Notes: generated by a model from the letters alone, not told the origin. Numbered from the stretch's first letter, positions 41,323-50,113 are shown. The stretch: 61,254 bases of DNA from Vulcanimicrobiota bacterium (GCA_013036105.1 JAAXCX010000013.1:1-61254); one strand, 5' to 3'. Translations and numbers: made by a program.

Positions 41323-43053
41323 CTAGGGTTTGAGCCAGCCCGTGAACGCCGTCATAATGATCTGGGTGCTCGGGACCGGCTTGCAGTTTACGACGCGCGC
41401 GGAATATGTCGTGCGATCGGCTGCCGCGACAGCTGCGTCGTCGAAGACTTTGTTGCCGCTGGATTTGTCGACGACGGCGCTCGTCACAGCGCCCGACGCG
41501 CTGATTTGAACGGTGACTAAGTTCAGATACGTCCGCTGCGTTGAGTCGATCACTTTAGCCATTGCATCGGTGATATCGGGTTTGACGAGGTGTTTCACCT
41601 TCGCGTAGAGATGCGGTACGGCGCACCCGGCGGCCGGTTTTGGCGCGGCCGCCGTTACGCGCGGTCCTGCGATGCCGGGACGCGTCATGACGAAAACGGT
41701 AGGCGCAGGCAGCTTTGTGATGGCCGATGAGAACGTGCCGGCCATTGCGGCGCAATTGTGACGCGCGGGTTGGAAAGTGCTGGCCATGACTTCCTCCACG
41801 GTTTGCTTGTCTACTTGGCTGTGATGCAAAATTGTGAGGTCATGCGGGTGGCCCGATGCGTCCACTTGGACTCGGAAGGTTGTCGTCGTTGCCGGGTAGC
41901 GAGCCACGATGTCGTTCAGCGTGCGCTGCGGAAGCGACGGCGAGCCCATCCTCGGACCTCCTGCGCCTAATTCGTGATTGCGAGTCGGTCCTACATCTTT
42001 CGAGCAGTTCGACGCTAATACAACCGGCGAGATTTGCGACGGCTCAAGTGCTTGCGGCGCAAATGCGAGCACCGGCGATATAGATTGCAGCGTGAAGGCG
42101 ATAAGCGCGAGCAACATGAGTGCACCTCCAAGTGCCGGACGTGAAAGGCGGAGCGTCCGCGGACGCGAGTCGAGAAGGCGTTCGATACGGACCACGATGC
42201 TGTGCGGCGATCCCATTGCACTGGGCGCGGCAATAGGCGCGGGGCCGCGCGCACGACCCGCGAGTTTGGCCAACGCACGGGCGAATGTGTCGCCGGCGCC
42301 GGTGTGAGCGACAACCCAATCATCGCAAGCGATTTCACGTTCGACCGAAAGGCGGCGCATGATAAACCACGCGGCCGGATTAAAGGCGGTGAAAACTTCG
42401 GCAATGCGGGCGAATGCGTTGGTCCATACGTCAAAGCGTTGCAAGTGGGCGACTTCGTGGATGAGGATCGATTGCAGCGCAGCTTCATCTAGTTCTTGGA
42501 TGAGCCGCGCCGGCAAGACAATGGCGGGATGGGAGAATCCAACGGCGATTGGCACCTCGACCCGATCGGAAAGGTAGACCGGATACCCGTGGGTGCGGGT
42601 CCAGAACTCCGCGCTCCGGCGGATCGAAGCCAGCGACGCGGCATTGCGGAGCAACATGAGACTGCGCGCAAGGACGATTATTATCCACGCGAGCGCAGCG
42701 GCGAGAGCAAAACTCTGCGGAATGCTGATTTGCCGACGTTGCTGAGCGGAAGAGGACGTCCCGTTTGCCAGGGCGGGGGCGCCGGCCGGTGTTGCGACTA
42801 GTTCTTGAACGCTTGGTGCAGGCTGAATTTGCTGACCGGCAACAGTTGCATCCGCGGGAGCGACCGGCTGTTTCGAAAAACTTACGGTAAAGGCCGGAAT
42901 GAGTACGAGTGCGGCGAGCGCGAGCAGCCACACTGCGTATGATGTCGCGGCGCTGCGTTTGGGCAGCCAGCGTAACCCGAGCCAGACGCAGCCAACGATG
43001 AGCGCGCCTTCCCAAAGACCGTTGAATATGGCAGCCGCGATGGTAAGTGTCAT
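41323..43053 (-). CDS. BlaR1/M56-family metallopeptidase with TonB-like C-terminal domains
   Basis: A 576-residue membrane protein. Four helices in the N-terminal 340 residues carry the M56 zinc site HEVAH (199-203) in LQSILIHEVAHLQRFDVW, plus EREIACDDWVV. The last helix (near 320) is followed by an extracytoplasmic part with two TonB C-terminal-like beta modules (TTTFRVQVDASGHPHDLTILHHSQ and LNLVTVQISASGAVTSAVVDKSSG) instead of a penicillin-binding sensor. It overlaps the BlaI-like gene by four bases and probably cleaves that repressor on a signal. The ligand is unknown. Confidence 0.88.
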   Translation of the reverse strand: MTLTIAAAIFNGLWEGALIVGCVWLGLRWLPKRSAATSYAVWLLALAALVLIPAFTVSFSKQPVAPADATVAGQQIQPAPSVQELVATPAGAPALANGTSSSAQQRRQISIPQSFALAAALAWIIIVLARSLMLLRNAASLASIRRSAEFWTRTHGYPVYLSDRVEVPIAVGFSHPAIVLPARLIQELDEAALQSILIHEVAHLQRFDVWTNAFARIAEVFTAFNPAAWFIMRRLSVEREIACDDWVVAHTGAGDTFARALAKLAGRARGPAPIAAPSAMGSPHSIVVRIERLLDSRPRTLRLSRPALGGALMLLALIAFTLQSISPVLAFAPQALEPSQISPVVLASNCSKDVGPTRNHELGAGGPRMGSPSLPQRTLNDIVARYPATTTTFRVQVDASGHPHDLTILHHSQVDKQTVEEVMASTFQPARHNCAAMAGTFSSAITKLPAPTVFVMTRPGIAGPRVTAAAPKPAAGCAVPHLYAKVKHLVKPDITDAMAKVIDSTQRTYLNLVTVQISASGAVTSAVVDKSSGNKVFDDAAVAAADRTTYSARVVNCKPVPSTQIIMTAFTGWLKP

Positions 43054-43436
43054 TTGCGAGCCTTTGTTTTACGAGCGAGCAATTTGCGGATTTGTTCGCG
43101 GTCGGTTTCGCGTAGCGGTACATCGTCGAGCAGCGTGACGGCCAGTGCGTTAGGTGAGTTTTGGAAGAAGCGCGTCAGCACATGATTAACGGCCGATTTA
43201 GCGGCGGCGTCGCGCTCAACGAGCGGGCGATACGTGAAGGCGCGTCCGGTTTCTTCGTGCGCGACATAACCTTTGTCTTCGAGCGTGCGCATGGTGGAGA
43301 GCACCGTGTTGTAGGCGAGGTTCGGCGGTTTCAGCGCTTGCGTGACGTCGGCGACGGTTGCCTCGCCCTTCGACCAAAGCACTTCCATCAATCGCAGCTC
43401 GTGATCGGTCAGGACGAGGGACTTTTTGCGAGACAT
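43050..43436 (-). CDS. BlaI/MecI-family repressor
   Basis: A 128-residue winged-helix repressor. After MSRKKSLVLTDHELRLMEVLW it has VADVTQALKPPNLAYNTVLSTMRTLEDKGYV, the standard BlaI recognition region, and a C-terminal dimerisation helix with FFQNSPNALAVTLLDD, where cleavage by the cognate peptidase usually occurs near an N-F/ A-L bond. ATG at 43436 follows AGGAGGTGCG, the strongest Shine-Dalgarno in the window. It forms an operon with the M56 peptidase and probably binds the inverted repeat in its own promoter. Confidence 0.93.
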   Translation of the reverse strand: MSRKKSLVLTDHELRLMEVLWSKGEATVADVTQALKPPNLAYNTVLSTMRTLEDKGYVAHEETGRAFTYRPLVERDAAAKSAVNHVLTRFFQNSPNALAVTLLDDVPLRETDREQIRKLLARKTKARK

Positions 43437-43448
43437 CGCACCTCCTAC

Positions 43449-43492
43449 ATTCCTAGTTGTACGCCTTTCCCGTGCTGGTGTCAACTAGGAAT
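43449..43492 (-). promoter_or_regulatory. Promoter and BlaI-type operator of the blaI-like operon
   Basis: Minus strand: TTGACA (43484-43479), 17-bp spacer, TACAAC (43461-43456). The perfect 11-bp inverted repeat ATTCCTAGTTG (43449-43459) and CAACTAGGAAT (43482-43492) covers both promoter hexamers. A repressor dimer on each arm would block RNA polymerase, so autoregulation is inferred. Confidence 0.8.
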
Positions 43493-43526
43493 CTAGGAGA
43501 TGTGCGGGCCTCGACTCCGCTCGGCC

Positions 43527-43643
43527 GTCCTTCGTCCTTCGACACGCGCATCAAAGATGCGCTACTCAGGATGACATTGCTACGCTCATGACACTGGTTG
43601 CGTCCTTCGACTGGGACGCCTTATGGCGCCCGCTCAGGATGAC
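43527..43643. repeat. Family-A hairpin repeats (two copies)
   Basis: The first copy (about 43534-43576, with an extra partial left end at 43527) has stem GCGCATC-AAA-GATGCGC. The second copy (43602-43643) has stem GGCGCC-TTAT-GGCGCC with a left flank GGGAC. A partial family-B right end (TCACCATGACACC) follows at about 43650. No gene is seen in 43493-43670 apart from these. Confidence 0.88.
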
Positions 43644-43670
43644 ACCATTATCACCATGACACCATTTGCG

Positions 43671-45344
43671 CTAGTCACCGCTAAGGCGCCAACTGGCGAC
43701 GTTCCAAAAAACGCTGTCGCTCGAGCCGCTCTCGCCATGCAGACGCGACGTGAACGCGTCAATCTCGCGGCGCTGGTAGATGAGGATGATCGGCAGCTCC
43801 TGGTAGAGCAGTCGCTGGAGTTGCGCGTAGATCGCTTTGCGTTTGGCGAGGTCGAAGGTGCTACGAGCGGCGGCGAGCAGCGCGTCGATGCGCGGATCGC
43901 AGATGCGCGACTTGTTGTAGCCGTGCGGCGGAACGTTGGCGCAGGCGAACTGGTCGGTGGTGTCCGGATCGTCGCCGTTAACGAACGAGTAGAGTGCGAG
44001 GTTGAATTTCCCGCCGTAGACGGGGCCGCCGGCGCTGACGGGCGCAACGAATTGCGTTACGTTAAAGGCTTTGATTTCGACGCGAGCGCCCACGGCGCGT
44101 TCGTATTGCGTCACCAGATTGCCCATGATCGCGTCGCCGGGCGTCGCGGCCTGAATGACCATCAGCAGATCGAGCGGCGTGCCGTTTTTCGTGCGAACGC
44201 CGTTCGGTCCGAGGTGCCAGCCGGCAGCTTCCAATAATGCTCGCGCGCCCGCCGGGTCGTAGGAAATGTCGGGATAAGCGTTCTTGTCATACGACCAGAT
44301 AAAGAGTCCGCGCCCCGCGTTATTACTGTTGAGGGCGCCGCGCGTGCCTTTTGAGACAAGACTGCGGATATCAATTGCTTGCGCGAGTGCATGACGCACG
44401 CGCGGGTCGTTCGTTTGCGGGGATCGGGTGTTGAAGATGATCGAGCCGACGGCGCTGACCGGCGTGCTGAGTACGCGGTAGCCGCTCAGCTTGATAAGGA
44501 TCGGGTACTGCGCGTAATCTTGCGCGTTGAAATAGCCTTGGACTTCATGCGTCTGCAGCAGGTTGAGCGCGGTTTGTGCGTCAGGAATGAAGCGGATGAC
44601 CAGATGTTCGATGCGCGGCTTGCCGCCGAAGTAATAAGGATTGGCGTGCATCTCGACGCGATCGCCGCGCAGCCAGTGGTCGACGACGTATGGGCCCGAG
44701 CCGATCGGCTTGCTGTCGAAGTCGATGCGGTTGAAGTCGGGATATTTTGCGAGCAAGTGTTTAGGCAGAATCGGAAAGCCTTGCGGCGCCATCACCAGCG
44801 TGAGCAGCGGCGAGAATGGTTCTTTCAGATGAAGAACGAGGGTCGTTGGATTAGGCGCTTGCGCGGAGGCGATGCGATCGTAACCGTAGCGCGATTGCAC
44901 ATTGTTTGCCGTGTTGTTGATTGCGTTAACTGACCAGACGCAGTCGCTTGCGGTGAGCGGCTGCCCGTCGGCGAAGCGCACGTTCTTGCGAAGATGGTAG
45001 GTAACGGTGCGGCCGTCGGCACTGATGCCGCCGTTGGCGATTGTGGGAACCGCCGTCGCGACGTCGGGCACCAGCTCGCCGCGGTCGCCGTACTTCACGA
45101 GAAACGAGAAGAGCAGTTCGCCCCATTGCGTCTGCGACTGTCCGTTTTCAAGCGCCGGGTTTAACGACATCGGCTCGCGCTGTTGCGCGATCACGAGGGT
45201 TGATGGCGCGGCAGTGCCTTCTTGTTGGCCGCTTTGCGAGCAAGCTGTTGCGAGCAATAGCGCTGCTACCGCGGCCCTCGACACGGCTCGGGCGTGGTTC
45301 GACCAGGGAGCCTTATGGCGCCCGCTCACCATGACAGTATTCAT
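43671..45344 (-). CDS. Peptide/solute-binding lipoprotein (ABC transporter family 5)
   Basis: A 557-residue SBP family 5 protein. After the lipobox LLLATAC it has STLVIAQQREPMSLNPAL, the usual N-terminal DppA/OppA block, TVTYHLRKNVRFADGQPLTASD and a long C-terminal lobe. It binds oligopeptides, nickel chelates or similar; no permease or ATPase genes are adjacent. ATG at 45344 overlaps the tsaD stop (ATGA). Residues 3-17, before the hydrophobic stretch, are encoded by a family-B repeat. GTG at 45284, just after the repeat, is an alternative start. Confidence 0.88.
   Translation of the reverse strand: MNTVMVSGRHKAPWSNHARAVSRAAVAALLLATACSQSGQQEGTAAPSTLVIAQQREPMSLNPALENGQSQTQWGELLFSFLVKYGDRGELVPDVATAVPTIANGGISADGRTVTYHLRKNVRFADGQPLTASDCVWSVNAINNTANNVQSRYGYDRIASAQAPNPTTLVLHLKEPFSPLLTLVMAPQGFPILPKHLLAKYPDFNRIDFDSKPIGSGPYVVDHWLRGDRVEMHANPYYFGGKPRIEHLVIRFIPDAQTALNLLQTHEVQGYFNAQDYAQYPILIKLSGYRVLSTPVSAVGSIIFNTRSPQTNDPRVRHALAQAIDIRSLVSKGTRGALNSNNAGRGLFIWSYDKNAYPDISYDPAGARALLEAAGWHLGPNGVRTKNGTPLDLLMVIQAATPGDAIMGNLVTQYERAVGARVEIKAFNVTQFVAPVSAGGPVYGGKFNLALYSFVNGDDPDTTDQFACANVPPHGYNKSRICDPRIDALLAAARSTFDLAKRKAIYAQLQRLLYQELPIILIYQRREIDAFTSRLHGESGSSDSVFWNVASWRLSGD
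45294..45336. repeat. Family-B repeat inside the 5' end of the binding-protein gene
   Basis: GTGGTTCGACCA, imperfect stem GGGAGCC-TTAT-GGCGCCC and GCTCACCATGACA, read in frame on the minus strand as MVSGRHKAPWSNHA. Confidence 0.85.
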
Positions 45345-46363
45345 GACACCGCTTTCAATTCGAATGGTAGGTTGGGATCCGCCGATAGCGTCAGCGGATC
45401 GACGCGCACCGCTTCGCCTTGATGCGCCGCGGCCGCAGCGATCATGGCGGCGTTGTCGGTGCAGTATTTCGGCGGCGGGATGAAGACGCGGACGTTCATG
45501 TGCGCTCCCCAATCGCGTAGCGCTGCTTGCAGCGCGCTGTTGGCGGCGACGCCGCCGGAGAGGACGACGCCGGTGTAGGGCCTTCGTTCGAAAGCCATCG
45601 CAAGGCGCTGCATCAGTACGTCGACGACCGCGGCTTGAAACGAAGCGGCGATGTCGGCTTTGCTCGCTTTCGTGCCTTCGTCGGATTCGATGAAATAGCG
45701 CACGGCGGTTTTTATGCCGGAAAAACTCATATCGAGCGATCCCGGATCGGCGCGATGGCGCGGGAATTTTATCGCTTGTGCGTTGCCATCTCGCGCGAGC
45801 TTGTCGATCTCCGGGCCGCCGGGAAACGGAAGGCCGAGCAGCCGCGCGGATTTGTCGAAGGCTTCGCCGGCGGCGTCGTCGGTCGTGCGGCCGATCACCC
45901 GCATGTCGGTTGCGCTTTCGACCTCGACGAGCTGCGAATGTCCGCCCGAAACGAGCAACGTGAGGAATGGATATTGCGGCACGTCGTCGCCGCTGTCGAG
46001 AAACGTCGCGAAGATGTGGCCGTGCAAGTGGTTGATGCCGTAGAGTGGTTTGTGCAGCGCAAATGCGAGCGCTTTGGCCGATGCGACGCCGACGACAAGG
46101 CTGCCGATCAGTCCGGGACCGCGCGTGACGGCGATGCCGTCGACGGTGCTGAGCGACACATCCGCGCGCTGTGCGGCGTCTTCGATCGCGGCGGTAAGGA
46201 GCGCAACGTGCTGGCGACTTGCGATCTCCGGAACGATTCCGCCGTACTTTGCATGGAACGCATCTTGGTTTGTGGCAACGCTCGAGCGCACGCGGGTACC
46301 GTCCTCGACCACTGCGGCGGACGTATCATCGCAAGATGTTTCAATCCCGAGAATTATCGGCAT
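45341..46363 (-). CDS. tsaD: tRNA N6-adenosine threonylcarbamoyltransferase
   Basis: TsaD (Kae1/Gcp) transfers the threonylcarbamoyl group to A37 of ANN-decoding tRNAs, working with TsaB, TsaC and TsaE. It has ILGIETSCDDTSAAVV, GPGLIGSLVVG, the metal site HLHGH (His112 and His116), VSGGHSQLV and VLSGGVAANSAL. Length 340 residues is typical. It forms a translationally coupled pair with the downstream peptide-binding lipoprotein gene, an odd partner. Confidence 0.96.
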   Translation of the reverse strand: MPIILGIETSCDDTSAAVVEDGTRVRSSVATNQDAFHAKYGGIVPEIASRQHVALLTAAIEDAAQRADVSLSTVDGIAVTRGPGLIGSLVVGVASAKALAFALHKPLYGINHLHGHIFATFLDSGDDVPQYPFLTLLVSGGHSQLVEVESATDMRVIGRTTDDAAGEAFDKSARLLGLPFPGGPEIDKLARDGNAQAIKFPRHRADPGSLDMSFSGIKTAVRYFIESDEGTKASKADIAASFQAAVVDVLMQRLAMAFERRPYTGVVLSGGVAANSALQAALRDWGAHMNVRVFIPPPKYCTDNAAMIAAAAAHQGEAVRVDPLTLSADPNLPFELKAVS

Positions 46364-46445
46364 GGCCGTCTTCCTTTAGGCCCACCGGGGCACGAAGCAT
46401 CTAAGGATGGCAAAGGCGCATGCGGCAGGTGGCGAAGTGGATGGT

Positions 46446-46685
46446 ATGACCGCCTCCCGGTCCTACGCTGTCGTCCTTGAGCCGGCTTCCGCCGGTGGCT
46501 TTGTGGTTTCCGTCCCGGCACTCCCAGAAGTGGGTACTCAAGGCGAAACGGTGGAGGAAGCCTTGGACATGGCGCGCGTTGCCATTGCACTAGCTCTCTC
46601 GATTCGGCACGAAGAGGGCCAGGAAATCCCGCCTGACGATGCGCCGGTCCTTGAGCGCGTGCAAGTTCAAATCGAAGCGGCATAG
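46446..46685 (+). CDS. Orphan HicB-family antitoxin
   Basis: A 79-residue protein with the HicB fold pattern: SYAVVLEPASAGGFVVSVPALPEVGTQGETVEEALDMARVAIALAL. No hicA gene flanks it. It starts at ATG 46446; an upstream in-frame ATG at 46407 would add 13 residues. It is followed by a fragment of a second, unrelated antitoxin. Confidence 0.85.
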   Translation: MTASRSYAVVLEPASAGGFVVSVPALPEVGTQGETVEEALDMARVAIALALSIRHEEGQEIPPDDAPVLERVQVQIEAA

Positions 46686-46720
46686 CGCCTTATCGCTCCG
46701 ACATCTGGTAGGCTAGCGTT

Positions 46721-46789
46721 ATGCAAACCTGGTTCGATGAAACAGAAGCCAAGGCACGGTTTTCCGAGCTGGTCGATCAAGCTGAGTGA
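46721..46789 (+). pseudogene. Truncated Phd/YefM-type antitoxin (22 codons)
   Basis: ATG at 46721 encodes 22 residues (MQTWFDETEAKARFSELVDQ, then AE and stop). This is the N-terminal core of Phd/YefM antitoxins (TEAKARFSELVDQAE). Family members are about 80 residues, so the DNA-binding start is kept and the toxin-binding tail is gone. A TAGGCT -10-like box lies 6 bp upstream of the ATG. No toxin gene follows. Confidence 0.7.
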
Positions 46790-46799
46790 GAAACGCTAA

Positions 46800-46817
46800 G
46801 GCGGCCGTTTGGCCGCC
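46800..46817. terminator. GC-rich hairpin after the antitoxin relic
   Basis: Stem GGCGGCC/GGCCGCC with loop GTTT, followed by GTTACGG and no T tract. It may be a weak terminator or a hairpin of decayed DNA. Confidence 0.45.
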
Positions 46818-46833
46818 GTTACGGCGCTAGACG

Positions 46834-46938
46834 GTGGGACATAGGTACCGTTCTCGATCGCGAGGCGGATGTGTTCGGGTGGTTATTGTTATCCTAGCAG
46901 TCATTGTAGCGATAGTGTTTCTGTGGCATCGCCTATGA
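46834..46938 (+). CDS. Possible small membrane protein
   Basis: An open frame of 34 codons from GTG 46834 (or 19 codons from GTG 46879) ends in VVIVILAVIVAIVFLWHRL, one clear transmembrane helix. Its TGA overlaps the ATG of the downstream metal-transport-like gene (ATGA), consistent with translational coupling. There is no homologue I recognise and no good ribosome site, so it is tentative. Confidence 0.35.
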   Translation: MGHRYRSRSRGGCVRVVIVILAVIVAIVFLWHRL

Positions 46939-47694
46939 GTGCGCCGATATTACTTATCCTCGCGGTGGCTTCGGTCGGAGTCTTGCATACGATGGTCCCC
47001 GATCATTGGGCGCCGATTGCACTGCTTGCGCGTCAGCAAGGTTGGGGCAGAACGCAGACCGTGCGCGTTGCTGCAGGCGCGGGGCTCGGCCACACGCTCT
47101 CGACGCTCGCGCTCGCGCTCGTGGTGTGGTTCGTGGGTGTCCTTGCGGCGCAGCGGCTGGGGGCGACGCTTGGATATATTTCGAGCGGCGCGCTCATACT
47201 TTTCGGCAGCTGGATTGCGTTTTTTCGCGCTACGCGATCTTCGGCGCGAGGAAGGACACGGACATGCGCATCACCGGCACCTGCATTTGCACCGGCATGC
47301 GGGGGGCGTGGTGCATAGTCATCCGCACGAGCATCATGCCGACGATCTGCATGAGATCGAGGGGAATCTTGCGGTCGCGACGGCGCCTTTACACGAGCAC
47401 GAGCATGCGCCGCAGTCGTCGCGCATGGCGCTAATGTTGATCTTGGGGTCGTCGCCGATGATCGAGGGCATCCCGGCGTTTTTTGCGGCTTCGAAGTACG
47501 GTGTGCGGCAGCTGGCGATCATGGTGGTCGTGTTTGCGGCTTCGACGATCGCGACGTACGTTGCGCTCGTCTTAGTCGGGCGCGAGGGGCTTTCGCGCGT
47601 TAACCTCGGTCCGGTCGAGCGATATGGCGAAGTGTTGAGCGGCCTGGTCATAGCCGCGATAGGCGTCGTGTTCCTCATTTGGCCAGCTATTTAA
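46935..47694 (+). pseudogene. Membrane protein of the NicO/UreH-like metal transport type, frameshifted
   Basis: The first part (46935 to about 47220) encodes three helices beginning MSAPILLILAVASVGVLHTMVPDHWAPIALLARQQGW. Its frame then turns to nonsense, while the following frame continues with a His-rich loop (HGHAHHRHLHLHRHAGG...EHEHAP) and further helices ending VIAAIGVVFLIWPAI. The switch falls at a run of six T at 47220-47225; removing one T joins the frames as SWIAFFALRDLRR. The HxxxxD and His-rich loop fit nickel/cobalt or other metal transporters. A homopolymer sequencing error is as likely as a real mutation. Confidence 0.7.
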
Positions 47695-47729
47695 GCTCGT
47701 TTCGCGCGGCTCTCGCCAAGCTCGGGCGC

Positions 47730-47779
47730 CCTTCGACTCCGCGCTTCGCTGAAGGCGAAGCGCTCCGCTCAGGATGACA
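47730..47779. repeat. Family-A hairpin repeat
   Basis: CCCTTCGACTCC, then the stem GCTTCGC-TGAAG-GCGAAGC, then TCCGCTCAGGATGACA. It lies between the frameshifted transporter and the sensor-like membrane protein. Confidence 0.88.
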
Positions 47780-47806
47780 CTATGATGCGGCGCCGTACTT
47801 AGCAAC

Positions 47807-49534
47807 ATGGCAAGCTCCGAGCGTTCAGCCAGAGTGCGGGTTGCGCTCGTTTTCCTTCTGGCGTTCGTGTCGCTGGTGACGTGGCTGCCGGATTTACGGC
47901 GCGATTTCGGTCATCCGCTCGGTAGCTCGGATCTCGACATCAATTATCAGGGTGTCGTGATGGGTGTGGGGCCGCTGGCTGCGGCCGCGGGCGTGAAGAC
48001 CGGCGACAGGGTCGACCTGGCCGGCAAGAGTTTGGAGCAGCGCGATCGGGTGTACTATCCGCAGACGGCCGACGCAGGCACGCCGGTTTCCGTGCCGCTG
48101 ACGTCGCATGGCCGTCACTATTCGGCGCGTATCGTCACGGCGCCCGAAGTTCCCAACGTGCCTGTGATCGTGTTGCGGCAGTTGACCGCGCTGCTGATGC
48201 TGATTCTCGGCGCGTTCCTTGTCTTAAAGCGTCCAAACGTTGCGACGTGGGCGTTCTTTATTTTTTCGCTGAACGGCGGCGGTCCGGTCAATGATTTTTA
48301 TTTGCTTGGTCCACCGTGGTGGTTTCCGATCGCCCAATTGTGGTCGGGCGTTATCACCTGGGCGCCGCCATTTTTCGGAGCCATCTTCGCGCTGCATCTT
48401 TTACACGAGGGCCCGCTACCGGCGTGGCGCCGCAACGTGGAATTGGCGATTTACACGGTTATGCTTGCGGCGATCGCTTGCGGCGTTGTGCAGACCGTGC
48501 TCTACTTATACTTCGGAATTGATTGGGGCGAGGGCTCATTTATAACCATCGCCTTGACGCTGGTAGCGTACCTGAGCATACCGGCGATTCTAGTCGCGAC
48601 GTACGCCGAAAGCCATACCGCGACGCGGGAGCGGCTACGCTGGGTTATTTGGGCGTTTTCGATTGCCGCAGGTGCCGCGATCGTTGATTTCTTCGGTTCG
48701 CAGGGCAATCTGGGCGTGTATTCGACGACCTACCTCGAGCACTCGCTGCTCACGGTTGCCTACACGCTCATTCCGGCGGTTGCTGTGCTTTATACGATCC
48801 TCAAACACCGCATCATCGACGTCAACGTCGCGATCAGCCGAGCTGTGGTATATGCGGTGCTTTCGACGATTATCGTCGGCATTTTCGCGCTGGTCGATAT
48901 GTTCTTTTCAAGCGCGCTCTCGGCGTCGCGCGCCGGGCTGATCGCGGATATGGGGCTGGCGCTGGTCCTCGGTTTTTCCTTTAACGCGCTGCACGCGCGC
49001 GTCGACCGGTTTATGGACTGGCTGATCTTTCGCGCGCGCCATCGGGCCGAAGAGTATGTGGCGACCGTTGCGTCGGCGATACCGTATGCGCGTACGTCCG
49101 ATCACGTCAATCGTTTGCTGATCGACGAACCCGTGCGCGCCTTCGCGTTCGCCGACGGCGTGCTGATGCGCGTGCAATCGGACGGAACGCTGGCGTTCGT
49201 GCATGCGGCGCACGGGCGTCCGGGAGAAGTGCCGACTGAAGATGCGGAGTCGCTGATTGCGATCTTGCGTGCGCAGCGCAAACCCTACCGGCTGACCGAG
49301 CGGCATATGGCGTTGGCCGTGCCGCTATTTTCCGAGATGGAGTTGGAAGCGATCGCCTTCTACGCGCCACATTCCAACGGCACCGACATAGACGGAGACG
49401 AACTGATGCTGATCGAACGCGCGGCGGTGGCTGCGGGCGCTGCGTACGCACGCTTTAAGGCGACGGCGTTGCGCGAGCGCGTGGCGGAACTCGAGGACGA
49501 GAATGAGCAGCTCAAGGCAACGGTAACGGCGTAA
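47807..49534 (+). CDS. PDZ-containing multi-pass membrane protein, sensor-kinase-like without a kinase domain
   Basis: A 575-residue protein. One helix (residues 12-27) precedes a PDZ-like extracytoplasmic domain ([24 protein letters not shown]), then about eight helices, then a cytoplasmic part with a GAF-like fold and a C-terminal coiled coil ([19 protein letters not shown]). The segment [31 protein letters not shown] is typical of the membrane-to-cytoplasm junction of multi-pass sensor histidine kinases, but no HisKA or ATPase domain follows. It probably signals through a partner. TACTTA lies 5 bp before the ATG. Confidence 0.8.
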   Translation: MASSERSARVRVALVFLLAFVSLVTWLPDLRRDFGHPLGSSDLDINYQGVVMGVGPLAAAAGVKTGDRVDLAGKSLEQRDRVYYPQTADAGTPVSVPLTSHGRHYSARIVTAPEVPNVPVIVLRQLTALLMLILGAFLVLKRPNVATWAFFIFSLNGGGPVNDFYLLGPPWWFPIAQLWSGVITWAPPFFGAIFALHLLHEGPLPAWRRNVELAIYTVMLAAIACGVVQTVLYLYFGIDWGEGSFITIALTLVAYLSIPAILVATYAESHTATRERLRWVIWAFSIAAGAAIVDFFGSQGNLGVYSTTYLEHSLLTVAYTLIPAVAVLYTILKHRIIDVNVAISRAVVYAVLSTIIVGIFALVDMFFSSALSASRAGLIADMGLALVLGFSFNALHARVDRFMDWLIFRARHRAEEYVATVASAIPYARTSDHVNRLLIDEPVRAFAFADGVLMRVQSDGTLAFVHAAHGRPGEVPTEDAESLIAILRAQRKPYRLTERHMALAVPLFSEMELEAIAFYAPHSNGTDIDGDELMLIERAAVAAGAAYARFKATALRERVAELEDENEQLKATVTA

Positions 49535-49551
49535 GCTTAGTCCGAACAAAT

Positions 49552-50070
49552 ATGTCAAAGGACTTGCGAACGGCTCAGACCCAGCAAACGGCTCAGGCTT
49601 CGAAGCAGCAGCATATCGTTCTGCAGATCATTCAGCCGGGCTTGGCGGGTTTGATGGACGGATCGGTTTCGACGCTCGCACCGATCTTCGCGGCGGCCTT
49701 TGCCACGCACACGTCACGCGCGGCATTTCTGGTGGGGCTGGCGGCGGCGGTCGGCGCCGGCATTTCGATGGCCTTTTCGGAGGGACTCTCCGACGACGGC
49801 TCGCTGACAGGGCGCGGTAACCCGGTGATCAGAGGAGCGATCACGGGCGCCATGACGTTTTTCGGCGGCGTCATGCATACGCTGCCGTTTCTCATTCCGA
49901 ATGTGCATACGGCGTTGACACTCGCGTATTTCGTCGTGGGCTGCGAGCTGATCGCGATTGCATACATTCGCTATAAGTTTTTCTCCTCGAGTTTTTGGAT
50001 CTCGGCGGTCGAGGTCATCGTTGGCGGCGCACTGGTTTTTGCCGCCGGCGTCATTATCGGCAGCTCATAA
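49552..50070 (+). CDS. VIT/CCC1-like (erythrin-vacuolar type) membrane protein, probable iron/manganese handling
   Basis: A 172-residue protein of four or five helices. [25 protein letters not shown] and [24 protein letters not shown] are the conserved blocks of the VIT1/CCC1-related domain found at the C-terminus of MbfA-type iron exporters. The N-terminal ferritin-like domain of MbfA is absent; instead there is a short Gln-rich tail. It would move Fe or Mn out of the cytoplasm. It follows the sensor-like gene by 17 bp, so they may be cotranscribed. Confidence 0.85.
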   Translation: MSKDLRTAQTQQTAQASKQQHIVLQIIQPGLAGLMDGSVSTLAPIFAAAFATHTSRAAFLVGLAAAVGAGISMAFSEGLSDDGSLTGRGNPVIRGAITGAMTFFGGVMHTLPFLIPNVHTALTLAYFVVGCELIAIAYIRYKFFSSSFWISAVEVIVGGALVFAAGVIIGSS

Positions 50071-50078
50071 GGCGAGGC

Positions 50079-50107
50079 TTGCGGGGCGTATGAACATATG
50101 TTATAAC
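50079..50107 (+). promoter_or_regulatory. Promoter of the AbrB/Doc toxin-antitoxin operon
   Basis: TTGCGG (50079-50084), a 17-bp spacer and TATAAC (50102-50107). The ATG at 50114 begins 6 bp after the -10, where transcription should start, so the antitoxin mRNA is predicted to be leaderless. Confidence 0.7.
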
Positions 50108-50113
50108 ATGGAA

